Assembly (NCBI GenBank): GCA_016933055.1
Contig: JAFGBS010000009.1
Location: 1-64,000, forward strand
Direction of reading: 5' to 3'
DNA from: Promethearchaeota archaeon
GTDB taxonomy: Archaea > Asgardarchaeota > Lokiarchaeia > Sigyniarchaeales > Promethearchaeaceae
Length of the DNA: 64,000 nucleotides
Part shown: positions 50,511-60,779 of the stretch, piece by piece
Numbering within the stretch: position 1 is the first letter of the stretch
Layout: each line of letters begins with the position of its first letter
Notes under the pieces: model-generated
What the model saw: only the letters and a program-made list of their open reading frames with translations
What the model was told of the DNA's origin: nothing
Databases searched by the model: none
Position numbers and translations under genes: made by a program

Positions 50511-51779
50511 TTAACTAGCGGACTTAATCATAATGGAGAATAACCACCACCATCGGTTTATCGCTTTGCCTGTAGCTAGTAACCGGAATAAAAATGCTTC
50601 TGAAATCCCGATTAATGAATAAGATTTCTTTATGTGCTTGAAAATTTTAGTGTTTCGGAATTGATTTTCGAGATTTCTTGAAGCGACAACATTCCATACT
50701 CCATTTTTTTTCAAAAAAATATCGAGAATGTTTACCCATTCTTCCGCCATTTTCATACCGTAGTATAGACCGGAGGATCCATTAGCATCAACAAAACCTG
50801 CAGCATCCCCGATAATTACCACTCCTCCATTTCCGAGTACAAACGATTCCACCAAAGATGCATTCGGCATGCCAGTTAAGGCTTCATATTCCACTTCGAT
50901 TTCCTTAAATACCTCAGAAAAACCGGGATACTCTTCTTTCAATCGCCTCCATACTTGCATAATTACTTCGTCTGATGGCAATTCTGCGGATTTTATTTTT
51001 GGAACTTGTCCCATGCGTAACATAACTCCTGCTTCAATATTGTTCCCCCCGATAGGGAATACATACGCTGCACATGGAGGAAATAAGGGTGCATACTCTA
51101 AATCACCATTCGGAATTAACCAGAACTGGGGATTCGGGGTTTTTTGTATATCAATATTTGCGTTTTTGCCCCGAAATTTTACAATTGGGCAATTTATTTT
51201 TGAATAATCCACACCTAATGAACTTCCGATAGTACTATAGTATCCATCGCATGCAAGTACAACTCGAGCTTGAATTTTTTGGTCCTTCCCAGATTCATCC
51301 GTATAGGATACTCCCGTGCATATTTCCATTTCATTCATTAATGCAGACTGAACTTCACAATTATATCGAATTTCAACCCCGGCCTCAGAGGCGGATTGAA
51401 CAAACCGATCGATAAACTCTCGCCATTCAAAGAAATAATATGGGACGTGGACATTGACTAAAGTGGTTTTCTTATCTCCTGGACTGTGATATCTTCGATA
51501 GGAAGGTTTCACGGTAGCTATGTCTTGAAGGAATCCCTCCCCCAGGATTTCATCTACTAAGGGATAATATGCCATAGATTCCCCTCGGGGTAAAGGTCCC
51601 GCGATGTTCCCTTTTTCCAATATTGTAACTTTATATCCTTTTCGTGCTGCGAGCGTGGCCGCGGTCAATCCTGCCGTTCCCGCGCCTATGATGCAAAAAT
51701 CACAATCATGGTTCATAAGTAAGTAATTGTGGATTTCACTCTTTAAAAATGTAAAACTATAGAAAACGCAAACAGTCAA
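50511..51779 (-). CDS. Geranylgeranyl reductase-family FAD-dependent oxidoreductase
   Basis: CDFCIIGAGTAGLTAATLAARKGYKVTILEKG and GGVVIIGDAAGFVDANGSSGLYYGMKMAEEW; probable start at MNHDCDF. Confidence 0.85.
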   Translation of the reverse strand: MTVCVFYSFTFLKSEIHNYLLMNHDCDFCIIGAGTAGLTAATLAARKGYKVTILEKGNIAGPLPRGESMAYYPLVDEILGEGFLQDIATVKPSYRRYHSPGDKKTTLVNVHVPYYFFEWREFIDRFVQSASEAGVEIRYNCEVQSALMNEMEICTGVSYTDESGKDQKIQARVVLACDGYYSTIGSSLGVDYSKINCPIVKFRGKNANIDIQKTPNPQFWLIPNGDLEYAPLFPPCAAYVFPIGGNNIEAGVMLRMGQVPKIKSAELPSDEVIMQVWRRLKEEYPGFSEVFKEIEVEYEALTGMPNASLVESFVLGNGGVVIIGDAAGFVDANGSSGLYYGMKMAEEWVNILDIFLKKNGVWNVVASRNLENQFRNTKIFKHIKKSYSLIGISEAFLFRLLATGKAINRWWWLFSIMIKSAS

Positions 51780-51851
51780 TAAATTACATTAAAAACACAA
51801 AATTTCGATCCCACCAGCCCTTTTTATATTCTATTTAAGAACTGGATCCAT

Positions 51852-52190
51852 ATGGCAAAAATGTATAACCTAACAGGAGGAACTGCATTTGATCTGTTAC
51901 GCATGGGCGATTTTATAACTATCATAGCTCGTGCTCAAGATTATGCTTTATACTCCTCGTTGATGTCGGGATTAGATGCAGATGTAAGGGAAAAATATTA
52001 CAAACAAGCTTTGGAATGGTTTGATTTTGTAATTGAGCGGAATCCCCTATTCTCACATGATGCGTATTTAGGTAAAATATACGCATTATATTTGAAAGGA
52101 GATGTGAACCAAGCCAGGTACGTATATGATGAAATGAAGAAGAATGAAAATACAGATGAATTCAATCCATTAACCAGATTATTTTCGTGA
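51852..52190 (+). CDS. Small TPR-like protein
   Basis: YYKQALEWFDFVIERNPLFSHDAYLGKIYALYLKGDVNQARYVYDEMKKNE. Confidence 0.55.
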   Translation: MAKMYNLTGGTAFDLLRMGDFITIIARAQDYALYSSLMSGLDADVREKYYKQALEWFDFVIERNPLFSHDAYLGKIYALYLKGDVNQARYVYDEMKKNENTDEFNPLTRLFS

Positions 52191-52241
52191 TGATAGTCGA
52201 GTTAAAAAAAATAAAAAGAGAGTAGTAATAAATTTAATGCT

Positions 52242-53663
52242 TTATTTTACATAGGATACCATTTCAACGTCCCATAGGGAACCCCTTAATCCAATTGGGT
52301 CCTTCCAATCCCGTTTTCGACCTGCTTTCGGAATCTTCAATAGACTGAGGAAGAATTCGAAAGATCCGTATCCTCGTGCAATGCGATCCCATGCAAATAG
52401 TCCGAAAGTCCAAATCAGCATCAAAATTGCAACAGTAATCCATGTCCACATTGCATTAAGACCATATCTCGAGATAAAATCTGCACCAGCTCCGCTGGGT
52501 ACGATCACACTCATAAGGAATCGCAAAATGAAATCTAAGATACCTAAGAAATACACAGTAAGTGCAAAAACTCCAAATCTCCGAATCCATCGGGTTCCTT
52601 TCAACCATCTTTGTTCATTAATACGAGGATTAAATTCCACCCAGCTTAATAAAGCTAAAATTAATGGAGCTTGCAACCCAAAAGAGACAAAAGCAAACCA
52701 TCGTGGATGAATGTGAAAACCCAAATCTAATGCGGCTCCATTCAAGAATCCTCCATCATGGATGAACAAAAATTCTGCAGCCCCCCAAATCACTGCTAGT
52801 AAACTCGGAAGGCACATCCAACGTAGATGTTTTCTTTTGGGTTCATCTTGAAGAATGACATATGCAATCCCTGCACCAAAGAAATAGGATGCCATCATTG
52901 GAAAAAGAGGCGCTTCTCTACCGGAAATCCAGTTCATTGCGACACGATACATAACTAAACCGAAATTATTGAAGAAATCCCCTAGTGTGGTAAATACATC
53001 GTGGAAATATACACCTGGTGAAACAGCTCGGAAACCCTCGAGCATGGTAATATCAATTCCCACAACATTTGTGGCCCAATCTCCGACGATCGGACTGATT
53101 GCAATAATTACTATTCCAATTACATAACAAACCGCCATCTTGATCATCCAACTGTATTTTCCTTTGAATAATTGGAATAATAGGAAGAAAAAGGATGTAA
53201 CAATCATCATTAATCCAATAGATTCAATTGCCTCAATTAAAAAGAACATATCCCAATGACTTGCCCAGATGTCAGAAATCGGAACCGAACCGATAGGAAT
53301 TTGTCGAGACCAAATCTCAACAAAACCCCAGTACGGGAACACAGTTACCCAGAGTTTGCCTACTAATATCAAAATTAATCCAGCAAATAATTGTTTTCCC
53401 CAAACTCCCCAAAGATTTTTCCCATTTTTAACGGCATTTTCCAACTGATAAAAATTAACAACAGCACTTATCATTAAAAAGAAACCTCTCCAGTGGATAA
53501 AGATGAATATAAACGCAGCTAATAAAATCAGTCCTATATTACCAGAACCTAGAATAGAATTAGGGTCGGAAAATTTATCCCAAGATGTAAAGAGAAAGTG
53601 AAACATTGCTGTAAAAAAGATGGCAATACCTCTCCAAAAATCCAAACTTGTTAATCGTTTCAT
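52242..53663 (-). CDS. DUF1624/HGSNAT-like membrane protein
   Basis: MKRLTSLDFWRGIAIFFTAMFHFLFT; about 10 TM helices. Confidence 0.65.
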   Translation of the reverse strand: MKRLTSLDFWRGIAIFFTAMFHFLFTSWDKFSDPNSILGSGNIGLILLAAFIFIFIHWRGFFLMISAVVNFYQLENAVKNGKNLWGVWGKQLFAGLILILVGKLWVTVFPYWGFVEIWSRQIPIGSVPISDIWASHWDMFFLIEAIESIGLMMIVTSFFFLLFQLFKGKYSWMIKMAVCYVIGIVIIAISPIVGDWATNVVGIDITMLEGFRAVSPGVYFHDVFTTLGDFFNNFGLVMYRVAMNWISGREAPLFPMMASYFFGAGIAYVILQDEPKRKHLRWMCLPSLLAVIWGAAEFLFIHDGGFLNGAALDLGFHIHPRWFAFVSFGLQAPLILALLSWVEFNPRINEQRWLKGTRWIRRFGVFALTVYFLGILDFILRFLMSVIVPSGAGADFISRYGLNAMWTWITVAILMLIWTFGLFAWDRIARGYGSFEFFLSLLKIPKAGRKRDWKDPIGLRGSLWDVEMVSYVK

Positions 53664-53831
53664 GAAAAATCACTAAATTAATTTTCTCATATATCTCTAC
53701 TTGTTCTTAACGGTAGTTATTCCTATCTTATCCAATTAGTATTAAAAGATTGTGTTTGGTTACATTGGAATGAGGGGATTTTCTATGGAATACTATTTTT
53801 ATGCATCCATGGGAGGAAAACGGAATGCATA

Positions 53832-55502
53832 TTAAGCAACCGCTTCGATTAATTCTCTTCCTATTTTGGGATGAGTCTTATGCTCAATAAAAAAATACGG
53901 TGTGACATCATATAATGATTTAAGAACATTAATACGAGAAAAAGTAACATTTTTCCACGCGGTTTTTATTCGAGACGTGAAAACAGTTAATCCTTCCAAA
54001 GTGATTTTTTTGTTAGATTTCCTGCTTTTAATTATCCAAACGAATACATCAACTATCGCAATAGTTATACTGAAAATAGTAGACAGTACCTTTGTGATGA
54101 AGATTATCAACCATTCAAAACTCAAGAAATAGTTGTTCTGCCGTGCTATTTCCTGCGCTTTTTTGAATGTTATTTGCTTTCGGAATTTAGGGAATAACGC
54201 AAGAATGGGAACAATGGGTAGTAAGATAATTACGATCAGAAATCCGCTATTTTCCCAAATCCTTAATATTATATCAAAATAAAATGCTGCAACTACCATT
54301 AAAATGCATGACCATAACATGGTCTGCCTTCCGTGATTGATGAAATCTAAGCCGGTAAATATTGTAAATAATTTACGAGGGTAGATATCTAACAATTGCA
54401 ACATGTATACAGTTAATGCAAGCAATCCCCAGCGACGTAAAAAAGTGGTTGCTTCTGCATAGCGATATAAATTTGCTGATTTTCGGAATTCAAATAACCG
54501 CATAAGTAAAAATACATATAACAAGTACAAACCTTGATTGATTAGGAGAAACCAGACGGGAGATACGCGGAACCACATATTAAAAGAGAGGTGTTCCACA
54601 AACACCCAGTAGTGTACTCCTGTTAAAATAAATCCTAATGCAACTAAACATCCCCTTCTGGCTATGCGTTTATCGGTATTTGGTTGGGTTAACCGATGTC
54701 CAATAATGCAACCGATACACACACAAAAGAAATTTGGAAAGATGGGTTCTTCAAGACCTGCGATAGCATACCATAACAGACGCATGAATTTCTCTTTTTC
54801 ATTAGAGAAACCATTAAAATATCCTCCTAGAGTAATATCCCATCCCACGATTTCACTTAATTTTACTTGCACGAACGGTGTTGCAAATAAGAAGAAAAAA
54901 CCTAACAAGGTGAGTGTTGTATAAAACAGGAAATTTTTATTGTATGGTTTCATGTTACGGATTTTTATGAACAAATAATTTATTATAGTCAAGAAAATTA
55001 CGGCTAATCCGATTACCTGCAAAGTTTCGAATAAATACAATCCTTTCCATTGAGATTGGATCAAAGCAGATAACAGTCCATCGGGATCATACCCTGCCCA
55101 TATCCGAATCGGATATTGATAAAATACACCATGCCAAGGATTAAAAAAACTCTCCCGTAGTAATCCTAACCCGTACATCAGGATTCCTTTTACGAAATTT
55201 TTCACTAACAGATTTTCTGGATTCCTTCCTCTTTCAACAGATTTAATGAAATTAAACTGGTGAATTATTGCAGATAAAAACAAAAATAGTGAGCGGGAAT
55301 GCCCTAACGTGAACAGCAGAACTCCGATTATTATTACAAAGATGCTTATTTCAGACAACTCGAGATTATGAAAAGTGGTTAAATCCATCACATTTGTCCA
55401 TGTGTGAATAATTGTCATAAAAAATATCGAAATACCTCGTAGCACATCGATCGTGAGAAATCGAGTACCCCTTCCCACTTTTGTCTGAAGATTGCTCTCC
55501 AT
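53832..55502 (-). CDS. DUF1624/HGSNAT-like membrane protein (paralogue of neighbour)
   Basis: RFLTIDVLRGISIFFMTIIHTWTNVMD; shared architecture with 52242-53663. Confidence 0.65.
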   Translation of the reverse strand: MESNLQTKVGRGTRFLTIDVLRGISIFFMTIIHTWTNVMDLTTFHNLELSEISIFVIIIGVLLFTLGHSRSLFLFLSAIIHQFNFIKSVERGRNPENLLVKNFVKGILMYGLGLLRESFFNPWHGVFYQYPIRIWAGYDPDGLLSALIQSQWKGLYLFETLQVIGLAVIFLTIINYLFIKIRNMKPYNKNFLFYTTLTLLGFFFLFATPFVQVKLSEIVGWDITLGGYFNGFSNEKEKFMRLLWYAIAGLEEPIFPNFFCVCIGCIIGHRLTQPNTDKRIARRGCLVALGFILTGVHYWVFVEHLSFNMWFRVSPVWFLLINQGLYLLYVFLLMRLFEFRKSANLYRYAEATTFLRRWGLLALTVYMLQLLDIYPRKLFTIFTGLDFINHGRQTMLWSCILMVVAAFYFDIILRIWENSGFLIVIILLPIVPILALFPKFRKQITFKKAQEIARQNNYFLSFEWLIIFITKVLSTIFSITIAIVDVFVWIIKSRKSNKKITLEGLTVFTSRIKTAWKNVTFSRINVLKSLYDVTPYFFIEHKTHPKIGRELIEAVA

Positions 55503-55637
55503 ACTGTTTGTGTAGTGGTCAATGGTTATAAATATTCCATACTTTCAGCTGCTCGAAGTAGAAATAAATACGCAATATTAAGAAAAGAGTAAATAAATTT
55601 AGATAATTGAAATTGAGAAAAGAAAAAAAAAAAGTAA

Positions 55638-56552
55638 TTATTTCTTCTTCCGTTTGATGATTAAATATAACGGAATAATGCCTAGAACCATCGCACCTAC
55701 TAAAATCCACAACGGATAGCCAGGTATTACAGCCGGATAATCATTCACAAGCTCATCTGGGTATACAACTTCATGTGTATATCGAGCTCGAACCGTTTCC
55801 GTAACAACTCCACTTGAATTTCCTTCAGAAGCATCTATTCTTGAAGTACACACGCTTTTTAGAAGCATATTTGAAGTCTTCCCGTAGGTTAATTCACTAG
55901 TAGAATGGAGAGTTATGTTTTCCCAAACCCCATCCGTCTCATTTCCGTATTGGATATCTAAGTCATAATTGATCTTTCTCGCCGATATACTGTTAATTGT
56001 AGTGCTATTTGTATCGAGAACAAAATATCCGCCGAAAGCTTTTATCAAAATATACACGAATACTATAGCTAACACACTTGGATCCAATAAAATATTCATT
56101 ATCATTAGTACCATCGTTTGATTTTCTGCAGATAAAGTCTGAATCTCTGTGAGATCTGTATTGAGTTCATTGAAAAATGATTTGAATTTTGTCATTAAAT
56201 CATTATCTTCTATATCTCCATCAATACTCATCGATTCTAAGGTCCAAATAGTTGGATCATTATATCCATAAGATGAAACATCAGCGGTACTTGCGGTATA
56301 CAATTTTCCTGTAATATTTATATGATCTGTTCCTGGTACAACTTCAGTAAAGTTCAATTTTCGATAGGAACTATTTAGATCAGCGACTTGCATGCTTTCG
56401 TCAAGCAGCTCTTCTGTATATCTATAAATGATCTCAGTTGTATCGTTGAACCATACTTGAGAAGAAGCGGCTTGTACAAACGGAACTAATAGAAAAAGCC
56501 CAATAATTCCCATACTTGCTAATAACAATTTTCCTTTTTTCATAATAACCAC
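55638..56552 (-). CDS. Secreted/membrane protein with IPGY C-terminal anchor
   Basis: Signal peptide; C-term AVIPGYPLWILVGAMVLGIIPLYLIIKRKKK. Confidence 0.75.
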   Translation of the reverse strand: MVIMKKGKLLLASMGIIGLFLLVPFVQAASSQVWFNDTTEIIYRYTEELLDESMQVADLNSSYRKLNFTEVVPGTDHINITGKLYTASTADVSSYGYNDPTIWTLESMSIDGDIEDNDLMTKFKSFFNELNTDLTEIQTLSAENQTMVLMIMNILLDPSVLAIVFVYILIKAFGGYFVLDTNSTTINSISARKINYDLDIQYGNETDGVWENITLHSTSELTYGKTSNMLLKSVCTSRIDASEGNSSGVVTETVRARYTHEVVYPDELVNDYPAVIPGYPLWILVGAMVLGIIPLYLIIKRKKK

Positions 56553-56955
56553 TCACTTAAAATTATCTTTAAGTTTGTCATAACCTTAGAATCAGTACCA
56601 GTATTTAATTATATGGGAACGATCATAATGGGATAATTATTCACGTAAGAAAACCCTTTATTGGTTTTTTTGCAGATGATGAAGCCTTGCGCGTCCCAAT
56701 GAAGTATAAGAGTATTACGTAGGGTCTTTTAGCAAAGGTCTACCTATAACTCATGAAAGTACCCTAAAGATAATTTAGCGTGTTCAAGTAAAACCACATA
56801 AGTTTTTGAGTGCAGATTATTTTCCCAATTTTACCTGATAATCGATATTATAAAGGAGAGTTACTACTCGAGTGCGGATATGAGGAAATAGGTAATAAAA
56901 AATCAATAATGAGAGAAGAAAAACAAGAATGACCACAAATTAAAAACATACACAC

Positions 56956-57231
56956 CTACTTTCTCCTTCGTACAAAAAATATTGCACATGCACTAATTAA
57001 CAGGAATATACCAAAAATGAAGAATGGAAGGTAAAGATAGCTACGATATTCACATACGAGGATGCATACTCGACTTGTAGGAATTCCAGGCCAAATAGTG
57101 CACGGGCTTGAGCAAAATGACCAAAAATCAGAAAATAATTTCAATTCATAGATTAAAATGGAAAATATCTCGAAACAAATTCCCATAGTTACTCCTGAGA
57201 ATCCTATTATACCCAGTATTCGTTTATACAT
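56956..57231 (-). CDS. Two-TM small protein, WxFC..P..IWPGI family
   Basis: FWSFCSSPCTIWPGIPTSRVCILVCEYRSYLYLPFFIFG; paralogue at 59263-59544. Confidence 0.65.
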   Translation of the reverse strand: MYKRILGIIGFSGVTMGICFEIFSILIYELKLFSDFWSFCSSPCTIWPGIPTSRVCILVCEYRSYLYLPFFIFGIFLLISACAIFFVRRRK

Positions 57232-57327
57232 GTTCAGAACTTGTTATTTGGATGAATTTAGTCCTATTAAAACTTCACCTTGATCACTTTCATTCCCAAC
57301 AATTAGCGTTGATAGAAGAGGAAAGAA

Positions 57328-58026
57328 TTAGGGTTTTTGGGTAAAATCAACATGTACGAAATATTTTCCGCATCCTAAACATCTGAATAAATATCCAACA
57401 GCATTATCTTCTTGTTTTTTTAATCTTTCTGCAAGAGCGGTTCCATTTTTGATTTCAACTCCGATATCACGCAGTCTCTGAGCTTCCACTGCGAAAGTAT
57501 TTTCTAATTCTAAGAATAATTCAGCTACACTTTTCCCTTCCAAAGTAGCAGTTATTTTAGACAAATCTTTTCCCTTCACTAAGTTAAGATTTTGGGAAAC
57601 TTTTTCTCCCCCCCCTAGATATCCAATAAAGGCTGTAAAATCGTGGCAACATATAGGCCACAATTCCGTCTCGAAGCCTTGAAAATTTGGCGTCTGATCT
57701 AACCAAGTACGTATATCACACTCTTGTTCAATGTATTCCTCTTTATAGCATGTTTGTTCCAATATATCAATATCTTTGAAATCTGCATCGAGAATTTCAG
57801 CAGCCTTCCCATTTTGGATACACCAGGGACAAATTTTATGCATAGAATTTGTTACTTTGATTGTTCCATTTGATTTTTCTTTTTCCATGTAGAAGGGACC
57901 TACATAACGATATTCTTGCTCAGTATTGCATATATCACAAACGAACTTTTCATTATTAAAAATTCCAAGATCATATGCATTTGGGAGATATTTGAACTGT
58001 GGTAATTCTAATTGCTTGCTCATCAT
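57328..58026 (-). CDS. CbrC (UPF0167) family protein
   Basis: LPQFKYLPNAYDLGIF..VCDICNTEQEYRYVGPFY..ICPWCIQNGKAAE..WPICCHDFTAFIGYLG. Confidence 0.75.
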   Translation of the reverse strand: MMSKQLELPQFKYLPNAYDLGIFNNEKFVCDICNTEQEYRYVGPFYMEKEKSNGTIKVTNSMHKICPWCIQNGKAAEILDADFKDIDILEQTCYKEEYIEQECDIRTWLDQTPNFQGFETELWPICCHDFTAFIGYLGGGEKVSQNLNLVKGKDLSKITATLEGKSVAELFLELENTFAVEAQRLRDIGVEIKNGTALAERLKKQEDNAVGYLFRCLGCGKYFVHVDFTQKP

Positions 58027-58181
58027 TGGTCAATAAATTAAATGGCAAACTGCAATAAAACTCAAATCATAAAGAAATATTTGCTAGAACTAGGAAAAGG
58101 GTTTTAGTACAGAAACTTTCAGAACATAAAGGCTATATCTCTAAAATTCATCAAAAAAAAAAAGAATATTAAAATAATAAA

Positions 58182-58631
58182 TTACTCCAATCCTATTTTT
58201 TGAGTCAATTTCACAATTATGAAGATAACTAAGGCGACTATAATGAACGTGACTAAACTACTCAGTAGAGCTCCCAGTCTTATCGGAGATTGGAACGGCC
58301 AATCCATCCATGTAATTGTTTCATCAGTAAGAGATGCAAATCCAGGTAGATATTCTAATAACGGGAATATCAGATCATTTACTACACTGTTGACCACTGC
58401 ACCAACATAAACTGCCATTATGAATGCTACCGCAAGTCCAACAACTTTATATTTTTTCAGAAAATCCACAAACTGATTTCCAAATTTTTTCGCTCGTTTT
58501 GCTACCCCTTTAACTCCTTTAACTTTTTCTTCAGGGGGTTCTTCTGGAGGGGGTGGGGGTGGGGTTAAAAGTTCACGAATTTTCTTTACTTCTTCAAGTA
58601 ATTCTTCATAACTTGGTTCACTTTTTGACAT
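58182..58631 (-). CDS. mscL: Large-conductance mechanosensitive channel (MscL-like)
   Basis: FVDFLKKYKVVGLAVAFIMAVYVGAVVNSVVNDLIFPLLEYL plus second TM; Pro/Glu-rich N-terminal extension. Confidence 0.7.
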   Translation of the reverse strand: MSKSEPSYEELLEEVKKIRELLTPPPPPPEEPPEEKVKGVKGVAKRAKKFGNQFVDFLKKYKVVGLAVAFIMAVYVGAVVNSVVNDLIFPLLEYLPGFASLTDETITWMDWPFQSPIRLGALLSSLVTFIIVALVIFIIVKLTQKIGLE

Positions 58632-59039
58632 GGTTTTTCATCTTTATTGTAGGATCATCTAACTTTCGCATTTTGTATTTATATCATTTTTGGTGATTAA
58701 CCACAATAATGAGGGAATTAATTAATCAATACCTATCCCGACATCTCTTAAGTCATTAGGCTATGTTCTTTAATAATGTTCCTTATATAACCGTATACTG
58801 CACAAAATCTATATGAAAATGGGATTTCCATTAGCACATCCGTGTGTAACCTATCAAATCCGATTAAGGGGTTTAGGAACACTTACGCGAAAAAAACCAA
58901 TCAGTACGCTCTTTTTGATGGGATTTTGACGTCATTTGAACGATATGGATGAGTAGGTTAAAATTGGATAGAAAACTGAGTGGTATTGATAGATAATCTC
59001 TATGATTGGATACTCAAAATCAATCATTTTTTAGTAATT

Positions 59040-59119
59040 TTTCCAACTGTGCTATATCTTTAGAATTTTAACTACACTACAAGCTTATTACATTATTCTG
59101 GTCGAAGTATTACGTAGGT
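59040..59119. repeat. ~80-bp direct repeat, copy 1
   Basis: TTTCCAACTGTGCTATATCTTTAGAATTTTAACTACACTACAAGCTTATTACATTATTCTGGTCGAAGTATTACGTAGGTT. Confidence 0.8.
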
Positions 59120-59262
59120 TTGGAAATGAAATAGAATACGTTTTATACACTTAAAAGGTCAAAAAGTAGAAATTCTTTATCAAATCTATCATTACTTAAA
59201 CTACTTTAAACTATATTAAACATGTATTCCTATATTTATAGGAGATTTGTATTGTAAAGGAA

Positions 59263-59544
59263 GTGATAAGAATTAGATCGAAATATTTTATTCTAATATT
59301 TTTAGAAATTTTGGGAATTGGATCGATAATTCTATCCTATTTCATTTTTGGAGGATTATTCTCAAGCACATGGACATTTTGTGGGGATCCTGGACGAATT
59401 TGGCCTGGAATACAAAAACCTGGTATTTATCCGCCAGTATGTGTGGATCGCAGTTATTTATATATTGTGTTTTTTATTTTGGGATTACTCGTAATTATTT
59501 TAACCCCTTTATTCGTAACATTCTGTAAAAAACGCCCACAGTGA
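59263..59544 (+). CDS. Two-TM small protein, WxFC..P..IWPGI family
   Basis: TWTFCGDPGRIWPGIQKPGIYPPVCVDRSYLYIVFFILG. Confidence 0.65.
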   Translation: MIRIRSKYFILIFLEILGIGSIILSYFIFGGLFSSTWTFCGDPGRIWPGIQKPGIYPPVCVDRSYLYIVFFILGLLVIILTPLFVTFCKKRPQ

Positions 59545-59550
59545 GAGATT

Positions 59551-60327
59551 TCATTTCAAAGAAGGATAGGGATATAATCTAGTCCAAAATTTCCATTTAT
59601 GCTGAATTGTGAAATATGAAAACAAGCTGGGAATTAACATGATAAGAAAACCGCCAACGAACAATGGAATTTGTATGATAATGTCTGGATTTAGATAAAA
59701 TAATATGTAGAGTATGGGGATTACCCACCAGAACAAAAAAATTAACCATTTAGGTTGAAGTGACACAAATGGATAAAATAAATGAAAACAATTTATTGAA
59801 ATAATATAATAAAATAGACTAAAGAAGATAAAACCAGGTATGGTAAATATCCACACAGATATACCTGAATAGTACGAAATATCGGCGATATCCCCATAAC
59901 TTAAAATTGAACCAACTAAAAGGTATCCTACTGAGTTAGTAAAAGCCCAAAATCCGTACCAAAATAGAGTATGAAATAGAATCTCCCCAAACCAATTGTT
60001 CCTTAATGATGTTTTTTCGAGATAATAAACACTCAATTGCGAAATGGAAGCCATAAAAAGACACATTATAATTCCACCACCTTTTGTTACAGCACGTGCT
60101 GCATTCGTAGCAGACGATTCGAAATGCACAATTGCATATCCAAATTTCAATGGCCAAAGCCATGCAACTTTGAATTCCACCGGATTCCCTCCCACTAAGT
60201 AACCGAATCCAATATGACCGAGGAATTCATGAGTCCATTCAGACAGAAATTTGGTTAGGAATGAGATCATCGTGATACTAAAAAAAAAAATTAAGATCGT
60301 AACTGATTGATTTCTTTTTCGCATCAT
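59551..60327 (-). CDS. Multi-TM membrane protein with HExxxH-like motif
   Basis: FLSEWTHEFLGHIGFGYLVGGNPVEF plus about 6 TM helices. Confidence 0.55.
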   Translation of the reverse strand: MMRKRNQSVTILIFFFSITMISFLTKFLSEWTHEFLGHIGFGYLVGGNPVEFKVAWLWPLKFGYAIVHFESSATNAARAVTKGGGIIMCLFMASISQLSVYYLEKTSLRNNWFGEILFHTLFWYGFWAFTNSVGYLLVGSILSYGDIADISYYSGISVWIFTIPGFIFFSLFYYIISINCFHLFYPFVSLQPKWLIFLFWWVIPILYILFYLNPDIIIQIPLFVGGFLIMLIPSLFSYFTIQHKWKFWTRLYPYPSLK

Positions 60328-60434
60328 CTCGCAGAAAGAAAAGAGGGTGCGGTTTTAAACCCATGTTTTAGAACAGTTTTTTGATTAAAAACCAATCTTA
60401 CAAAAACTTTTGCTATTATTCTTATGTATTAAAT

Positions 60435-60514
60435 TTTCCAAGCGTGCTATCCCTTTAGAATTTTAACTACGCTACAAGCCTATTACATTAATCTGGTCGA
60501 TCAATTACGTGGGT
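60435..60514. repeat. ~80-bp direct repeat, copy 2
   Basis: TTTCCAAGCGTGCTATCCCTTTAGAATTTTAACTACGCTACAAGCCTATTACATTAATCTGGTCGATCAATTACGTGGGTT; about 10 mismatches to copy 1. Confidence 0.8.
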
Positions 60515-60779
60515 TGTTGCGTTGGCGTGCATCAAACCCATGTGTTCAATAGAACACATTCAATAGAACACGTAAAATTTGGGATAAATGCCATTCTTGA
60601 CGATTAGCTAAAGTTTTAAAATGGTTTCACTTGAAAGCGTTTCACTACTATTTACCTTCACTCTATACAGAACGGAATAGATGTTGAGTAGACAAAATTT
60701 TCTCCAGTTTAATATTTTGAATAAAAAATAGATATAGAGATTTTAACTACTTGATGATTATACTACATGATGAAAAAAC

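Noticed and set aside
40819-55502. Three acyltransferase-like multi-TM proteins as a polysaccharide-modification island
   Set aside because: They are separated by unrelated genes; no glycosyltransferases were seen to support such an island.
60545-60580. GTGTTCAATAGAACAC palindrome followed by ATTCAATAGAACAC
   Set aside because: Possible operator, but only one local instance and no clear regulator.
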